DNA of 46,430 bases, taken from NCBI GenBank assembly GCA_001662425.1, contig BDDC01000582.1, forward strand, positions 1 to 46,430. Reading direction: 5' to 3'. This document shows, piece after piece, positions 9,601 through 21,600 of this stretch. This DNA is from Chlamydomonas sphaeroides. Lineage: Eukaryota > Chlorophyta > Chlorophyceae > Chlamydomonadales > Chlamydomonadaceae. A program made the translations under genes and the position numbers. The notes beneath the pieces are model-generated. The model made no database searches and was not told the origin of the DNA. It worked only from the letters and a program-made list of their open reading frames with translations. The number at the start of each line of letters is the position of its first letter. Within the stretch, counting starts at the first letter, position 1.

Positions 9601-12600
9601 ACCCGCACCACCTGCATGGCCACACACACACATATGTGTGGGGTTCTGTTCTACTTAAGACTTGAACACAACACAGAAGCACACGAGCGGTGACGCCCCA
9701 TGTCCAGGACGGTGGTGGGTCGCTGGGGCCCAGGGGCAAAGGTGGTCGCCAGACAGCGAGCGGGCGCTCGGGCCAAGCGCTGCCGCAGGCTGCTGCCAGC
9801 CGGCCCCCACGCGGCAGCTGTCGCACCCGGCAGCCGGGCTTGTTGTTGAAGGAGTTGATCTCGGCCTGGCGGTTGTTAACGTGGCCGTCGATGCGCTGGT
9901 AGGTGGTGTGGCGCTGGTAGCCGAATTCGGACTCAAGCAGCGCCTGACGGGATGGCGGAGAGTGGGTCTAGGCCGAGGCCGGCAGAGGCACGCATCGGGT
10001 GGCTGGCACACACGGGAATAGGCAGTGCGGGTTGCAAGGTGCGCCTTGGGCCGCCGTGTAGCAGGGGCACGCTCAGGCGGACTATCAGCGCGGGATAAGG
10101 CGTGGCTTCGTGCTAAGAAGGCTTGGCTGAAAAGCCCGTCATGCGTCTTGCCGAACAAGATTGCGGCCGAGCTGCGCCCCTGCAATCCCAGATCCCGCTT
10201 CCGCAGACCCCGCTGCCGCTTCCGCAGACCCCGCTGCCGCTTCCGCAGACCCCGCTGCCGCTTCCGCAGACCCCGCTGCCGCTCCCTGTCGGGGCTGCTC
10301 TGGGCGGACGTACCTGCACCTTGTTGAGCACGGTGAGGCTGCGGCTGAATAGCACCAGCTTCTCGCCCGCGTCGGCGCACACCCTAGGTCCAGGGACAGG
10401 TGCGGAGGGTGGAGGAGGGGCCCCGGGCGGACAGGCCGGGGCTGGACGCAGCGCGCAAGGGGCACCGAGCCACCTCAGCACGGAGCGCCAGGCGGGCGGC
10501 GGAGGAGTGGCCTGGTAGGCCAAGGCAACGCCAAGGCGCCCGGCTAGCCGCACCACACCCCGAGCCCCCACCTGAGCAGCTGCCGCACGAACGCCTGCTT
10601 GGGCAGCACGCCCCACACCGAGTCTGTGTCGCCGCCTACCCCTCCGCGCTCCTCCGCATCCGCCGCAGCCAGCCGCTCATAGCGGTCCAGCAGCGGCTGG
10701 CACAGCTCCCGCGGCAGCTTGATCTGGTCCTTATCCTTCTTGGGACCCCTGGCGGCTCGGCCCTGCCCGCCGCCGCCGCCGCCGCCGCCGGCACCGGCAC
10801 GGCCCGGCAGCGCCGCGCCCTCGCCGCCGCCGCAGCCCTCGGGTGCCGAGTCATCGGCGCCCGCTGCCGCGGGTGGGGGCGTCGCGGCGGGTGCGGCCGG
10901 CCCGTCGGCGTCGGGCTCAGCCTCGCCGTCAGCCCCACGCGGCACGTCAGGCTCTGTTGCGGCGGTTGCGGCCGGCGTGGACGCAGCGGGTCAGGCAGCA
11001 GCCGCCATGGCGCCGTGCTGCGGCATCAACAACCCCCCACCACCCTAGCAGGGCGCTGCTCAAACCTTTAGGGGCCCGTCGAACCCTTCCTTCTCGTGGG
11101 CCCAAGCATGGGCACCGCAAAAACTCCGCCAGCCCCTGGGGCATGCCGCGCACCTGGCGGCAGCTCCACGGCGCCTCGCTGGAGCGCCCCCATGAACGAG
11201 GCCGGGCACACCATGAGCTTGCTCAGCTGCGGGCAGGGAGCCAGGGGGGCAGGGGGCAGGGGGCGGCAACCGTGGCGTACGTGCTGACGCACCGTGGCAC
11301 ATAGACAAGCTTCTTCCACAGCGGTGGCCGGCCGGTCGCGACTTCTTTCCTTGGGCACTGCGCCCGCCACCGCCCCAGCCTCACTCCACAGCACAGCCGC
11401 CGGCGGATCAGCATCGACGGAATTGAGCCCCTGCCGGCGCTCAACGCCCCTGCCATGCCTTGCCGCTCACCATCTCCTTGTCCCGGAACAGGAGCCGCTG
11501 TTCGCTGGCGGGCAGGCCCTTTACCGCCTGGCGGCAGCGGCAGGGAGCAGGATGGGACCGCAACAGCCGGGGAGGGCGGTGGCGGCGATATGTCAGGCGG
11601 CTGCAATGCACGTGCTGCGACGATGACACAGCTGCAGCTGCGGCCGTTCACCGAGCGAGGAGGGGGAAGGGCGCATGCCCATGCATGGCCCCACGAGCGG
11701 TGGCGGCATGCCCACCACCTCGCTAGCTGCACAGCGAGCGTACCTCCAGGTAAGCCGCGTAGAACTCCCGCTGCCGTGAGTTGAGGTCCAGCAGCAGCAC
11801 CACCTCGGACTTGGGCGGCAGCGATCGCTGGGGGCAGGAGGGGCGAGCGCGGCGATGGTACCATACGCAGACGTACGCTACGCAGCTCAGGTGATAAGCT
11901 GCATCAGCCGCGCGCAGTTGTTCGGGCGGTTGGCTGCCTGGCCGCACCTCCAAGATGTCGGGCCCCGCCCGGTTGACAAAGAGCTCGGTGATGCGCTGCA
12001 GCAGCCCCACGCAGCGCCGCGCGTCGCGCCGCGCGTCGTCGTCGGCCGTCAGCGACTGGCCTGCGTGGGGGCGGGGGGACGAGGTTGCGGGGTGGGGGGG
12101 AAAGCGGAGGGGAAGGGGGATGGGAAGCAGAGCTTTGGCCTCGCGAGCGCACCAGAGCCCTTGCCCAGGGGCGAGCACCGAACGTCGAGTGCTAGGGCGT
12201 GGGCGTGGGCTTGCACAGCACACCCAAGCGCTAACGGGCCAGCCGCCCTAGCTCCACGGGATGCGCGTGGCGAGGCGGCGGCAAGCGCCCAGGGGCGCCA
12301 GCGCAACCAGCCGACATCCCACGGCAAGGGGCACAGCGGCCAGGGCACAGGGCGCGCATGGCCGGCCGGCTGGCGGGGCGCGGCTGGGGCGGCCCCGCCG
12401 TGGGGCGATGCGGTGGGCGCTAGGGGCTGTGTGGCGAGTCCGCACCTCGCTTGATGACGGACGCAAAGTCCTTCTTGAAGTCCTGCAGGAGGGCGAGGGC
12501 GCGGAGGGGCGGCCGCGGGGCAGGGGAGGCCAGGGGTTGCGAGGAGCGGCGGCATGGGCGATGGGGGCGGCAGGCGGGGCACGTACCCTTCCGCCGCACG

Positions 12601-15600
12601 CCCCCGCGCCCTACAGCTGGGAGCCTGCTCGGGCCCCAGCCTCACCGTCCCGGGCTACACGGTGGCCTCCCTGCCCGACGCAAACCTTCGGCCGTAGACC
12701 CCACCGGCTCGCCCCTCAGCGTCCTGCCGCCGACCTCCCACCCACACCCGAGGCGAGAGCTCAGCAGCTTGCCCCTCGGCTCCCAAGCCCTGCTCCTGGC
12801 TGCATCGCGCCCAGCCATGACCCCGCCCTCAGCCGTGCAGTCCGTCCTTCACGGCATCCCAATGGCCCCCTCCCTCCCAAGAAGCTCCCCGGGCTGACCC
12901 CCCTCCTCACCTTGTCCTGCCCCAGCAGCCCCACCAGCCCCGGCTGCACCCAGGTGAGCATGCGGTAGTACTCGATCAGGTGGTTCTGGGATGGAGGGAA
13001 GTGGGGGCAGTGGGAGGGAGGGGGATCAAGGCCGCGTGGAAGTGAGGAGGAGAGGAACAGGGGGCGTGACGTCGTACGGAGGGGCATCGGCTGCATGCCA
13101 TCGGAATCCTGGCCTCCGCGCCGCGTGCTGCACACCGTTCCCTCCCCTCTCAAGGAACACGCACACGGTCTCCACCCCCACCCCCATCCCACCCGCTGCC
13201 GCACCTGCAGCGGGTAGCCGGTGAGCGCCAGCCTCCGCCCCGTGGCCACCGCGCATGCCGCCCTGTACAGCTGCGTCTCGGGGTTGCGCAGCTCGTGCGC
13301 CTCGTCCACNNNNNNNNNNNNNNNNNNNNNNNNNNNNNNNNNNNNNNNNNNNNNNNNNNNNNNNNNNNNNNNNNNNNNNNNNNNNNNNNNNNNNNNNNNN
13401 NNNNNNNNNNNNNNNNNNNNNNNNNNNNNNNNNNNNNNNNNNNNNNNNNNNNNNNNNNNNNNNNNNNNNNNNNNNNNNNNNNNNNNNNNNNNNNNNNNNN
13501 NNNNNNNNNNNNNNNNNNNNNNNNNNNNNNNNNNNNNNNNNNNNNNNNNNNNNNNNNNNNNNNNNNNNNNNNNNNNNNNNNNNNNNNNNNNNNNNNNNNN
13601 NNNNNNNNNNNNNNNNNNNNNNNNNNNNNNNNNNNNNNNNNNNNNNNNNNNNNNNNNNNNNNNNNNNNNNNNNNNNNNNNNNNNNNNNNNGGGGGGTGGG
13701 GGTTCAGCGGCGATCCTGTCGTGTTGGCGCGCAGCCACCACAGGCAGGCCGTACACGGGGTGCGGTGCATCGCGCCACCTGCCGCGCCCCGCACCATGCC
13801 CGCACCCCCCACACCCAAGCCCTGGCAAACGGCAGACCTACGCCGCCGCACGCCGCACCTCCCGCCGCCGCGCCGCTACCGGGTCCTCCCCGGCTGCTGT
13901 CGCCGCACCGGGCCCGGCCGTCGGCTGCTCGCCTGCGGCGTCCTCCGCCCGCGGCAGTGACACGAAGCGCTTGTGCGGCCGGCCGCGCCTCCTGGGTCCG
14001 GCGGCAGCGGGGCTCGCGCCCGTGGCGCCTCTGCCCGGCGTCCCCCCCGGCGGCAGCCCCGTCGGCGCCGGGCCGGGCGGCTGGTTTGAGGCACGCAGCG
14101 GGCTGAGCTGCGGCCGGAGCTGCGGCGACGGCGAGGGCTGCGGGCTGGCCATGCCCGCGCCGTTGGCCTTGGCGGGCTGCGGTTGCTGGGCGGCTGTCGG
14201 TTGCGGCGGACGCTTGTCGAGGACAAGCTCCGCGAACTTGCGGCTGCGGCAGTGGGGAGCGTGGCATGGGCGGGCAGGACAGGACAGGTCTCGAGATGGC
14301 GGCCAGTGCGCCGTACGAGCAGGCGTGGGTACCAAGCATCGTGCCCACGCCATTGCTGGCAGCAGGACTACGCCACGCACGACGGCAGCCCCTGGCCCTC
14401 CGCGGGCCCCGCCCAGCCCCAGGCCCAGCTCCAGCCCCAGGCCCAGCTCCAGCCCCAGCTCCAGCTCCAGCTCCAGCTCGAGCTCCAGCTCCAGCTCCAG
14501 CTCCAGATGCTGATGCTGTTGCGCAGCACGCAGCCTTCTCGCCCGCCATGGGCGCCCAATGCCGAGGCCCCGCCCCAGCGTGCATCCCACCCTCAGTCCT
14601 TCTCTCCCCCAGGCCCCTCCTGCCCCACCTGCTCATGAGCAGCACGGAGCCCTCCTCGCTGTACCTGTGTTGACCAGGCAGGGCCGCAGCGGGGCCGGGC
14701 CATCCGCCAGTCAAGTCGACATGGCGGCATGGCGGCATCTGTACCATACACATGGGCTTTGCCCATAACCCGCCCTTCCGTGCCACACCGCAATGCTGCC
14801 CCCGTGCCCCCCTGCAGTGCCCCACACCCACGAATCCACCCTGGCGCCCAGTGGTACCCACAGCATGCAGCACGATGCACGGACAGCAAGCGACACACAC
14901 CGACCATCCTGCATGGCTGCTCGCTGTCCCTCCCGCCGCCCCCGACCTAGCATGCGCGGATCAATGTCTGCTCCCGCCGACTGAGCCCTGGCCCCAGCTC
15001 ACCATCGCGCCACCTCCTCCTCATCCCGCTCCGCGCACCGGCCGCCGCCGCCCGGGTGGCGCTCCAACATGTACACCTGGCCGGGTGGGTCCAACCACGC
15101 ATATGATGTCATTACCCACGTCACTGATCAATCATAAGCTATCCTACGTATTACACATGAGTCGCCTGCCGCTCCAGCATGTACATGTGGTCAGGAGGTA
15201 TCCATATGGCAGGGGTGCAGGCGTGGATGATGCTACTGCGGCAAAGCAACAAAGTGACAGGGCCGGGCTCGCGAGGCGTTGCGATCACGCCACTTCACCG
15301 CCGCACCTGGCCGCGCGGCCGGCCACCTGCTCTCGACGCCCCCTGTCTGCCACCCAACCCCGGCAACCCCCATCCGTACCCCACCACGGCCCTTGCAGCC
15401 GCACTCGTTATCCAGCCCTGGGGCATGCCCCTAGCCACGCCCCAGCCACGCACCTTGTGGCGCGTTAGGCGGCTGAGCCCCTCGTCCGGGTCCCCCGGCT
15501 GCGGCAGCCAGGCCATGAACTCCAGGAAGCAGTTGGTGAGCACATTGGAGGGCAGCACCAGCAGCGCGCGGCGAAGGGAGTGGCCGGTTCCGCCGTCCGC

Positions 15601-18600
15601 AGCCGCGCCGCCGCTGCCTGCTGTCGCCGCCCCAGCTCCTGGCGCCGCCGCCGTCCTGGCCGCGCCTGCCCCCCTGCCCAGGTCCATGTGCAGCAGGGCG
15701 ATGGTGGACAGGGTCTTGCCCAGACCCATGGAGTGGGCCAGCACGCAGCCGCCAGCGGGCTCCATCTCCGACTGTCGGGCAGGAGGGTGAAGGGAGCGGG
15801 CGATGGTTCCACACGTGCTAGGTCTCCAGCTTGCCCCTCTCCCTCCCTGCCTCTTCCCCTTCCCGCCGCACCTGCTCCCTGGCGCCCCGCTCGTGGCTGT
15901 CCACCAGGCTCTCCCACATGAAGCGGAGGCCCTCCAGCTGGTGCGCCTTGAGCCGAGAAGCGATGCAGCCGGGCAGCTGCAGGGGAGGAGGGGAGGGGGA
16001 GGGGAGGAGGGTAAGAAAGAATGCGCACCAAGGAACGAGCGCGGAGCTAAGGGAGCGGCTAGCCACAAGCACGTGCGTTCCGCAAGGGCCCCCATGACTT
16101 CCCGGGCAGCTGTCCCGCGCGCTGCCGTCAGCGGTCCCCAACCCATACATCAGGCGCGGCCCTCACCTTGGGCTCGTCCCGGTCAGGGAACAGCGGCACG
16201 CCGCCGCCGGCCTGGCCGCCCGCGCCTTCGGGCGCAGCCCGCGGTGGCGGCGCGGCCCGCATCGCCTCTCGCCGCTTCTGCAGCGCGGCCAGGCTCCTCT
16301 CCGCGGCCTCCGCCTGCGGGGCGGCGCGGAGGGCGGCCGCATGGGCAGTTGGGGCTGCGCGTCAACGCGCGGGCAGAGTACTCCGGCGGACCGCTTGTAC
16401 ACTGTTCAGCGGCCACGGGGTCAGCCCGGCATGGGTGTGCTTCAGAAGCAGCCCAGCCCTGTCCACAGCCCGGCGCGGTGCCAGCGGCGCTGCTGGCGGC
16501 CCCGCCTCACCCGCCGCTGCGCCTCGCTCGGTTCCCCCAGCTTGGTCCGCTTGGCGGGCCGCCGACTGCCCCGACCCGCGCCTGCCGGAAGCCGGGCAAG
16601 AGGGTGTGAGCCGCAGCGGGTGCGCAGCGGCGACACGGCCGCGCAGCAGCCTTCCTTGGTGCCAGTTGGCGCCCGCGAGCCACCAAGCGCTGCACGCGAG
16701 TCGCAGGTGGGCCTTCCCACCGTGGAACCGGCAGCAACCGATGGCTTCCGCCCCGCTACGCAGGCCTACACAGGTCATGCCGCCGCCTGGGGTCTCACCG
16801 ACGTCGTCCGGCTGTGGCTCCTCGGGAACCGACGCCGCCGCCTCCGCGCCGTCGCTGCTGCCGCTGGGCCTGTCGGCTCCACCGCGCCGCTCCGGACCGG
16901 CCTGCGCCTGCGCGCCGCCGCTTCTGCACAGGCGGCACGCGCGGCAGTACAGGAAGGGACGGGCCGCAGCAAGCGGTGGATGGCACAGGTGAAGCGAAAG
17001 ATGCGGGCGCTGCGCCTCACTACCCATGCGACGGCAACCGACTGCGCGCCTCGCTGCACCGCAACGCCCTACCGCGCGCCTGCACCGCTACCGCCGCCGG
17101 CGTCGCTGCCGCCGTCATCGGCATTGCGCCGACGCTTGCGGACGCGCCGCTTCACATCTTTGCCAGACTCCAGGCCGGTCTCCACCGCCAGCTCGGGGTC
17201 CGACTTGACATTGGGCTCGGGCCCGGGCTGCGTGGCTGTGCCTGTCAGGTCCTGCGCTGGCGCCGGCTCGGCGGCAGGGGCGGTAGTGCGAGCAGGGGCC
17301 CGTTTGCGGCCCCGACCCGGCCTGCACGGAATTGAATGGGGAGTGCGGTTTGGGTTAGGGCCTTGCATGCTGTTAGTCCAGCAAGCCCCTGTGCTCTGCT
17401 GGGCTCCGTTCAGGGCCACACAGTTTTGCATGGTGGGTGTCAGCGGTGCCATGAGCGCCAGCGAGGCCCCTCCAGGCAGCGGCCAGCGCCCCACCTGCGC
17501 GGCGCCGCCTCCCCGTCCGAGTCCTGTGCGGGCAGGTCGATGCAGCGCCGCCGAGGAGCGGGCAGCCCGCCGTTGGCCTCAAAGAACCTGTGGGTGGGGA
17601 AGGAGCGCCGGGAAGGGCCAAGGGCGGGCTATGAGCGCTGGGCGGCAGGCACCTCTCACAGGCGCCTTGGCCCGCCAAGCAGTCCGAGGCCGGTCCATGC
17701 GCCTGGGACACCTGCAGCCCTACCCGTGCGTCAGGGCGATGCCGGCCTCGGGCCGGCGAGCCAGCCGGCGAGCCACCGCCGCCGCCTGCCGCCACCGCAG
17801 CTCGGCTCCCAGGCCACCGCTGCCGCCGCCGCTTGACCCTGCGCCACCTGCGCCGTCGCCGACGCGCCGTGCCTCCGCGCCCTCACGCCCTGGCCCCTCC
17901 ATGTCCATGGGCTCGGACGTGCTGCCGCCTCCACCCGACCCGGATCCAGGTCCCGAACTGGACCCGGACCTGCAGCCGTTGGCCTGCCGGCTCCCCGCGG
18001 ATGGGACGCCGGCGTCAGTCGCCAGCTGCCGGACTGCGGCGAAGAGGCTCTGGTCGAGTTGCCTGTCGGCCTGCTTGCGGCCTGCGGAGGCAGAGGGCAT
18101 TGCGGAGTCTCCCAAGGGGCTCCAAAGTGGGTCCCGGTCAGCGTGAGTGAGCAGAGGCGTGGCGTGAGTTAGCAGAGGGCAGCAGCTGCCATGGGGAGTG
18201 CCGCAACGACGCTTACCAATGCCGCGGAGCGCCTTGTCGGCGAAGACGCGCTGCCAGCTGCCGCGGAGTGCGGCGCCGGCCCCGCCGCCGCATGCGGCTG
18301 CGGCTGCGGCTGCGGCCGGGGGGGAGGGCGCCTGCCGCCAGCGAAGCAGCGGCGCGACGCGGTGCTGGCCCAACAGCTGCTCCACAGGCACCTGGCGGCG
18401 GCAAGACGGGAGCCATGATGTAGGGCCGAGCCCACCGGGGCAGCGTTGGGGGTGTCGTGGGGCGTGGCGGCGCCGGCGGGTGGGTGCGCATAGGGATGCA
18501 GTGCGGGCCGGCTTGGGAGGGGCACTACTCACCGACTCTGTCCTGCAGCCCGTGCCCCTCCGGTCCAGGAACAGCAGCCGGACCGACACCGCCGGCGCCG

Positions 18601-21600
18601 CGTTGGCAGGGCCGAGCCAGGCCGCCTCGGCGCCGCCGCTGCCAGGAGCAGCGCCGCCGCCGCCGCCGCCCTCGCCCAGGCCGTGCCGTATCTGCTCCCA
18701 GCGGCCCCGTGCTGCGGCCGCGTGGCGCCGTGCCACCGCCAGCACCAGCGCGGGCCGCCACAGCTGGCCGTGGGGGAGGACCGGGGCCTGGCTGGGGCCC
18801 CGAGGACCGCTGGCGGGGCACAGCAGCTGCAGCAGAGCGCCTCTGCGTGGACGTGGGCGGGAGGCGACGGTAAGGAATTGGGGCGGCGACGAGGTTGCAT
18901 GGGGCAGAGTACCAGTTTGGACGCCCGACAACGCCACTTGTTGGGCTGTGCCCGGCGCGTCACGGGGTGGCGCCGCTGCACGGGTTGCTGCTCAGGCTGC
19001 TGCTCGGGCTTCCTAGCGGCGCCTCGGACTCACCTCCGCAGTGGCGGCGGCCCCGCAGCGACGAGCGCGCAGGGGCCGTCCCTCAGGCAGGCGGGCCGTA
19101 GCCGCCAGGGGGGCACCTGGGTGGGGGCGCAGGGGGCCGCAGGGGGCCGCAGGGGGCTGAGCCCAGGGGGCCGCAGGGGGCTGAGCCCAGGGGGGCGCAC
19201 CGAGTCTCAGCGCCACGCTGTGTTGTTGTTCTTGGGCGCGGAGGGGGGTCAGGGGTTTGGGGGAAGGGGCACCGTGTCCTGGCGCCGCGCCAGGGGGGGT
19301 GGCGGGTGGCGGGTGGGTGCTGGTGGGCAGCAGTGACGAGGAACGCACTCGTCGCCGCACCCAGACGCCTCAGGGCGGGCAGGACACGGGCATCACAGCA
19401 TTCACCGACCCACCCACCTCCTCCACGCCGTCCTCCTCCTCCTCCTTGTGCTGCTGCCTCTCCCCCTCGCTGCCGCCGCTGTCGCCACCGGCGCCCGCCG
19501 CAACCCGCGGCGCCGCCGGCAGCGACACCACCCACCGCCCGCCGCCGCGCGCCTCCTCCCCGGACGCCGGCGCCGGCGCCCGCAGCAGGCGGCCGCCGAG
19601 CCGCCACGACAGGTACGGCGAGGGCCGCTGCCGGCCAGCACCTGTGCTCGTGATGGGGTTGCCCACCTGCAGAACCAGAACGTCAAGCAGGGGGTCTTGA
19701 CCCAATGATTGTTGAAGGTTTGCAATTGATACAGCATAATGGTCATCAGTAAGGTATGCACCCACCTGCAGCACCTCCACCTCGCAGCCAGGCACCAGCA
19801 CGCCACCGCCGTCGGCCTCGGCGGCCCCGGCGCCGCGGGGATGCACCGACGGCGGCGGCGCCGCCGCCGCCTCGTCCCCCGAGCCCGCAAACGAGCTGCT
19901 GCAGCTGCCAAAGTCATCGCCGCCGTCCGAGCCCGAGCCAACAGTGCCGCCGCCAGACAACGCGCCCTTGCCGCGGCGCTCGGAGGGCGCGGGCCGGGCC
20001 GGCAGGCGCCGGCGGGAGCTCTGCGGCCGGTGCGGCCGCGGCCGGGAGCGGGCCTCGAGCGCCTGCAGGGCACGAGCCTGCGCGGTCCGCGCGTCGGAGG
20101 CGCTGCCGGCGGCGGCCTCCAGCGCTACCTGCAGCTCGGCGGCGCGGCGCACCCAGCCCACCAGCGCCTCAGCGTACCTGCAGGCAGGCCGCGGCGGGGC
20201 GGCGAGGGGCTATCACTGGCCGCGGTTATCCCCCTGCCCGGTCTACCCCGGGAGTGTGAAGGCCGTCACGTTGCGGACCACGGCGGCAGCTGCGGTGCCT
20301 CACATCGAGGGCCGGAGCAGGCAAGTGGCAGAGTGCACGCCGTAGAGTGGTGCGAGCGAGGGCCCGACGCGGAGACGAAGCACGCTGGGCGCCTAGGCGA
20401 TGCGGATTCCACCCACAGCTGTCCCCGCAGCGACCCTGGCACAAAAACCCCAATCCACTTATGTATCCCCTTGGGCGCCCTGCCGCACGGTTCCTGCCGG
20501 GCGCCACTCACTTGCTCTGCTTGCGCTCCGCCGCCCCGGCGTCGCTCGCCATCTTGGCCGCCGCCTTGCCGCACAGCGCCGCCGCCGCTTGCTGCAGCGC
20601 CGCCAGCTCCCGCCGCCAGGCGGCGGCCACTGTGCAGCCGGCGGCGGCGGCGCCTGCCGCGGCTTCGCCGTCGGGTTCGCCGGCGGCAGCACTGGCCGCA
20701 GCTCCAGGCTCGGCGGCCGGCTGCACGGCCTCGTCCCCGGGGTCAGGTGCGAAGCCTTGCGCAGATTCGAGCTGCTGCGCAGAGCGCCACAGCTCGACGG
20801 AGGTCGCCTGCGGGGGAGGGGGGCGGAGGGGTCGTGTCGGGAGAGGTGGGCGGGCCAGCGGTTCCGGGCGGATGTTGACCGTGTGTGCAAGTGAGGGGAG
20901 CGGGCTGCTGTGCACACAGCGCGCCACAGCTCCGCGGCGGCTGCGGCAATGTGCGGACAAAGGCTGGGGCGCAGCTGCCGTTGCCCGCACACAGAAGGAT
21001 GCAGCCGTCCGGAGGTTGCAGAAGAAAAGGACCACGCCCCGCGGCAGCGTAGCCAGCCCCATCGCAGCCCCCTGTCCCGCCCCAGCCCCGCCCACCAGCA
21101 GCTGCAGCCGCTCCCCGCCAGCCGCCCAAGACGCGCGCGCCCGCTCCGCCGCCGCCAGCAGCCCCGCCAGCTGCCGCGCCATGGCCGCCAGCGTGTAGCG
21201 CCGCTCCACCGCCGCGAAGGGCGCGGGAGCGCAAGAGGCGGCTGGGGGTGGCAGCCGGGGGCCGAGGGGCGGGCAGGCGCCGGGACAGAGGTGTGTTGAC
21301 GGGGGTTATGGGTAATGGCAGCGGACAGGTAACGAGGCGGGCAGCCAACCGAGGACCGGGTGGGCTGGCTGGCCCAGGTCATTCAGGTAGGGAGGGGGGC
21401 GGCCCGCCCGCCCCGACATGGCCGCCGGTCCCCGTCCCTTCCGGGTGCGTGGCATCGTTGCTTGCCACACACGCGCGTGCGCATACCCTCTGCGCACGAC
21501 CGACGTGCCACTCTACCCGGGGCGTGCTGTGCCGCGTGTGGGGTCTTGATCTACTTAAAACTTTGACACACCGATATCACACGGGTGGGCCCCAGCCGGC

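Noticed and set aside
14400..14590. Long Leu-Glu alternating peptide on the minus strand
   Set aside because: It is the translation of a CAGCTC hexamer array between two well-defined exons and has no acceptor or donor of its own.
16786..16970. CRACRLC cysteine cluster suggesting an ADD/PHD zinc finger in the ATRX-like protein
   Set aside because: The cysteines lie in the pyrimidine-rich tract ending CTGTGCAG, a good 3' splice site, so they are probably intronic. No further paired cysteines follow.
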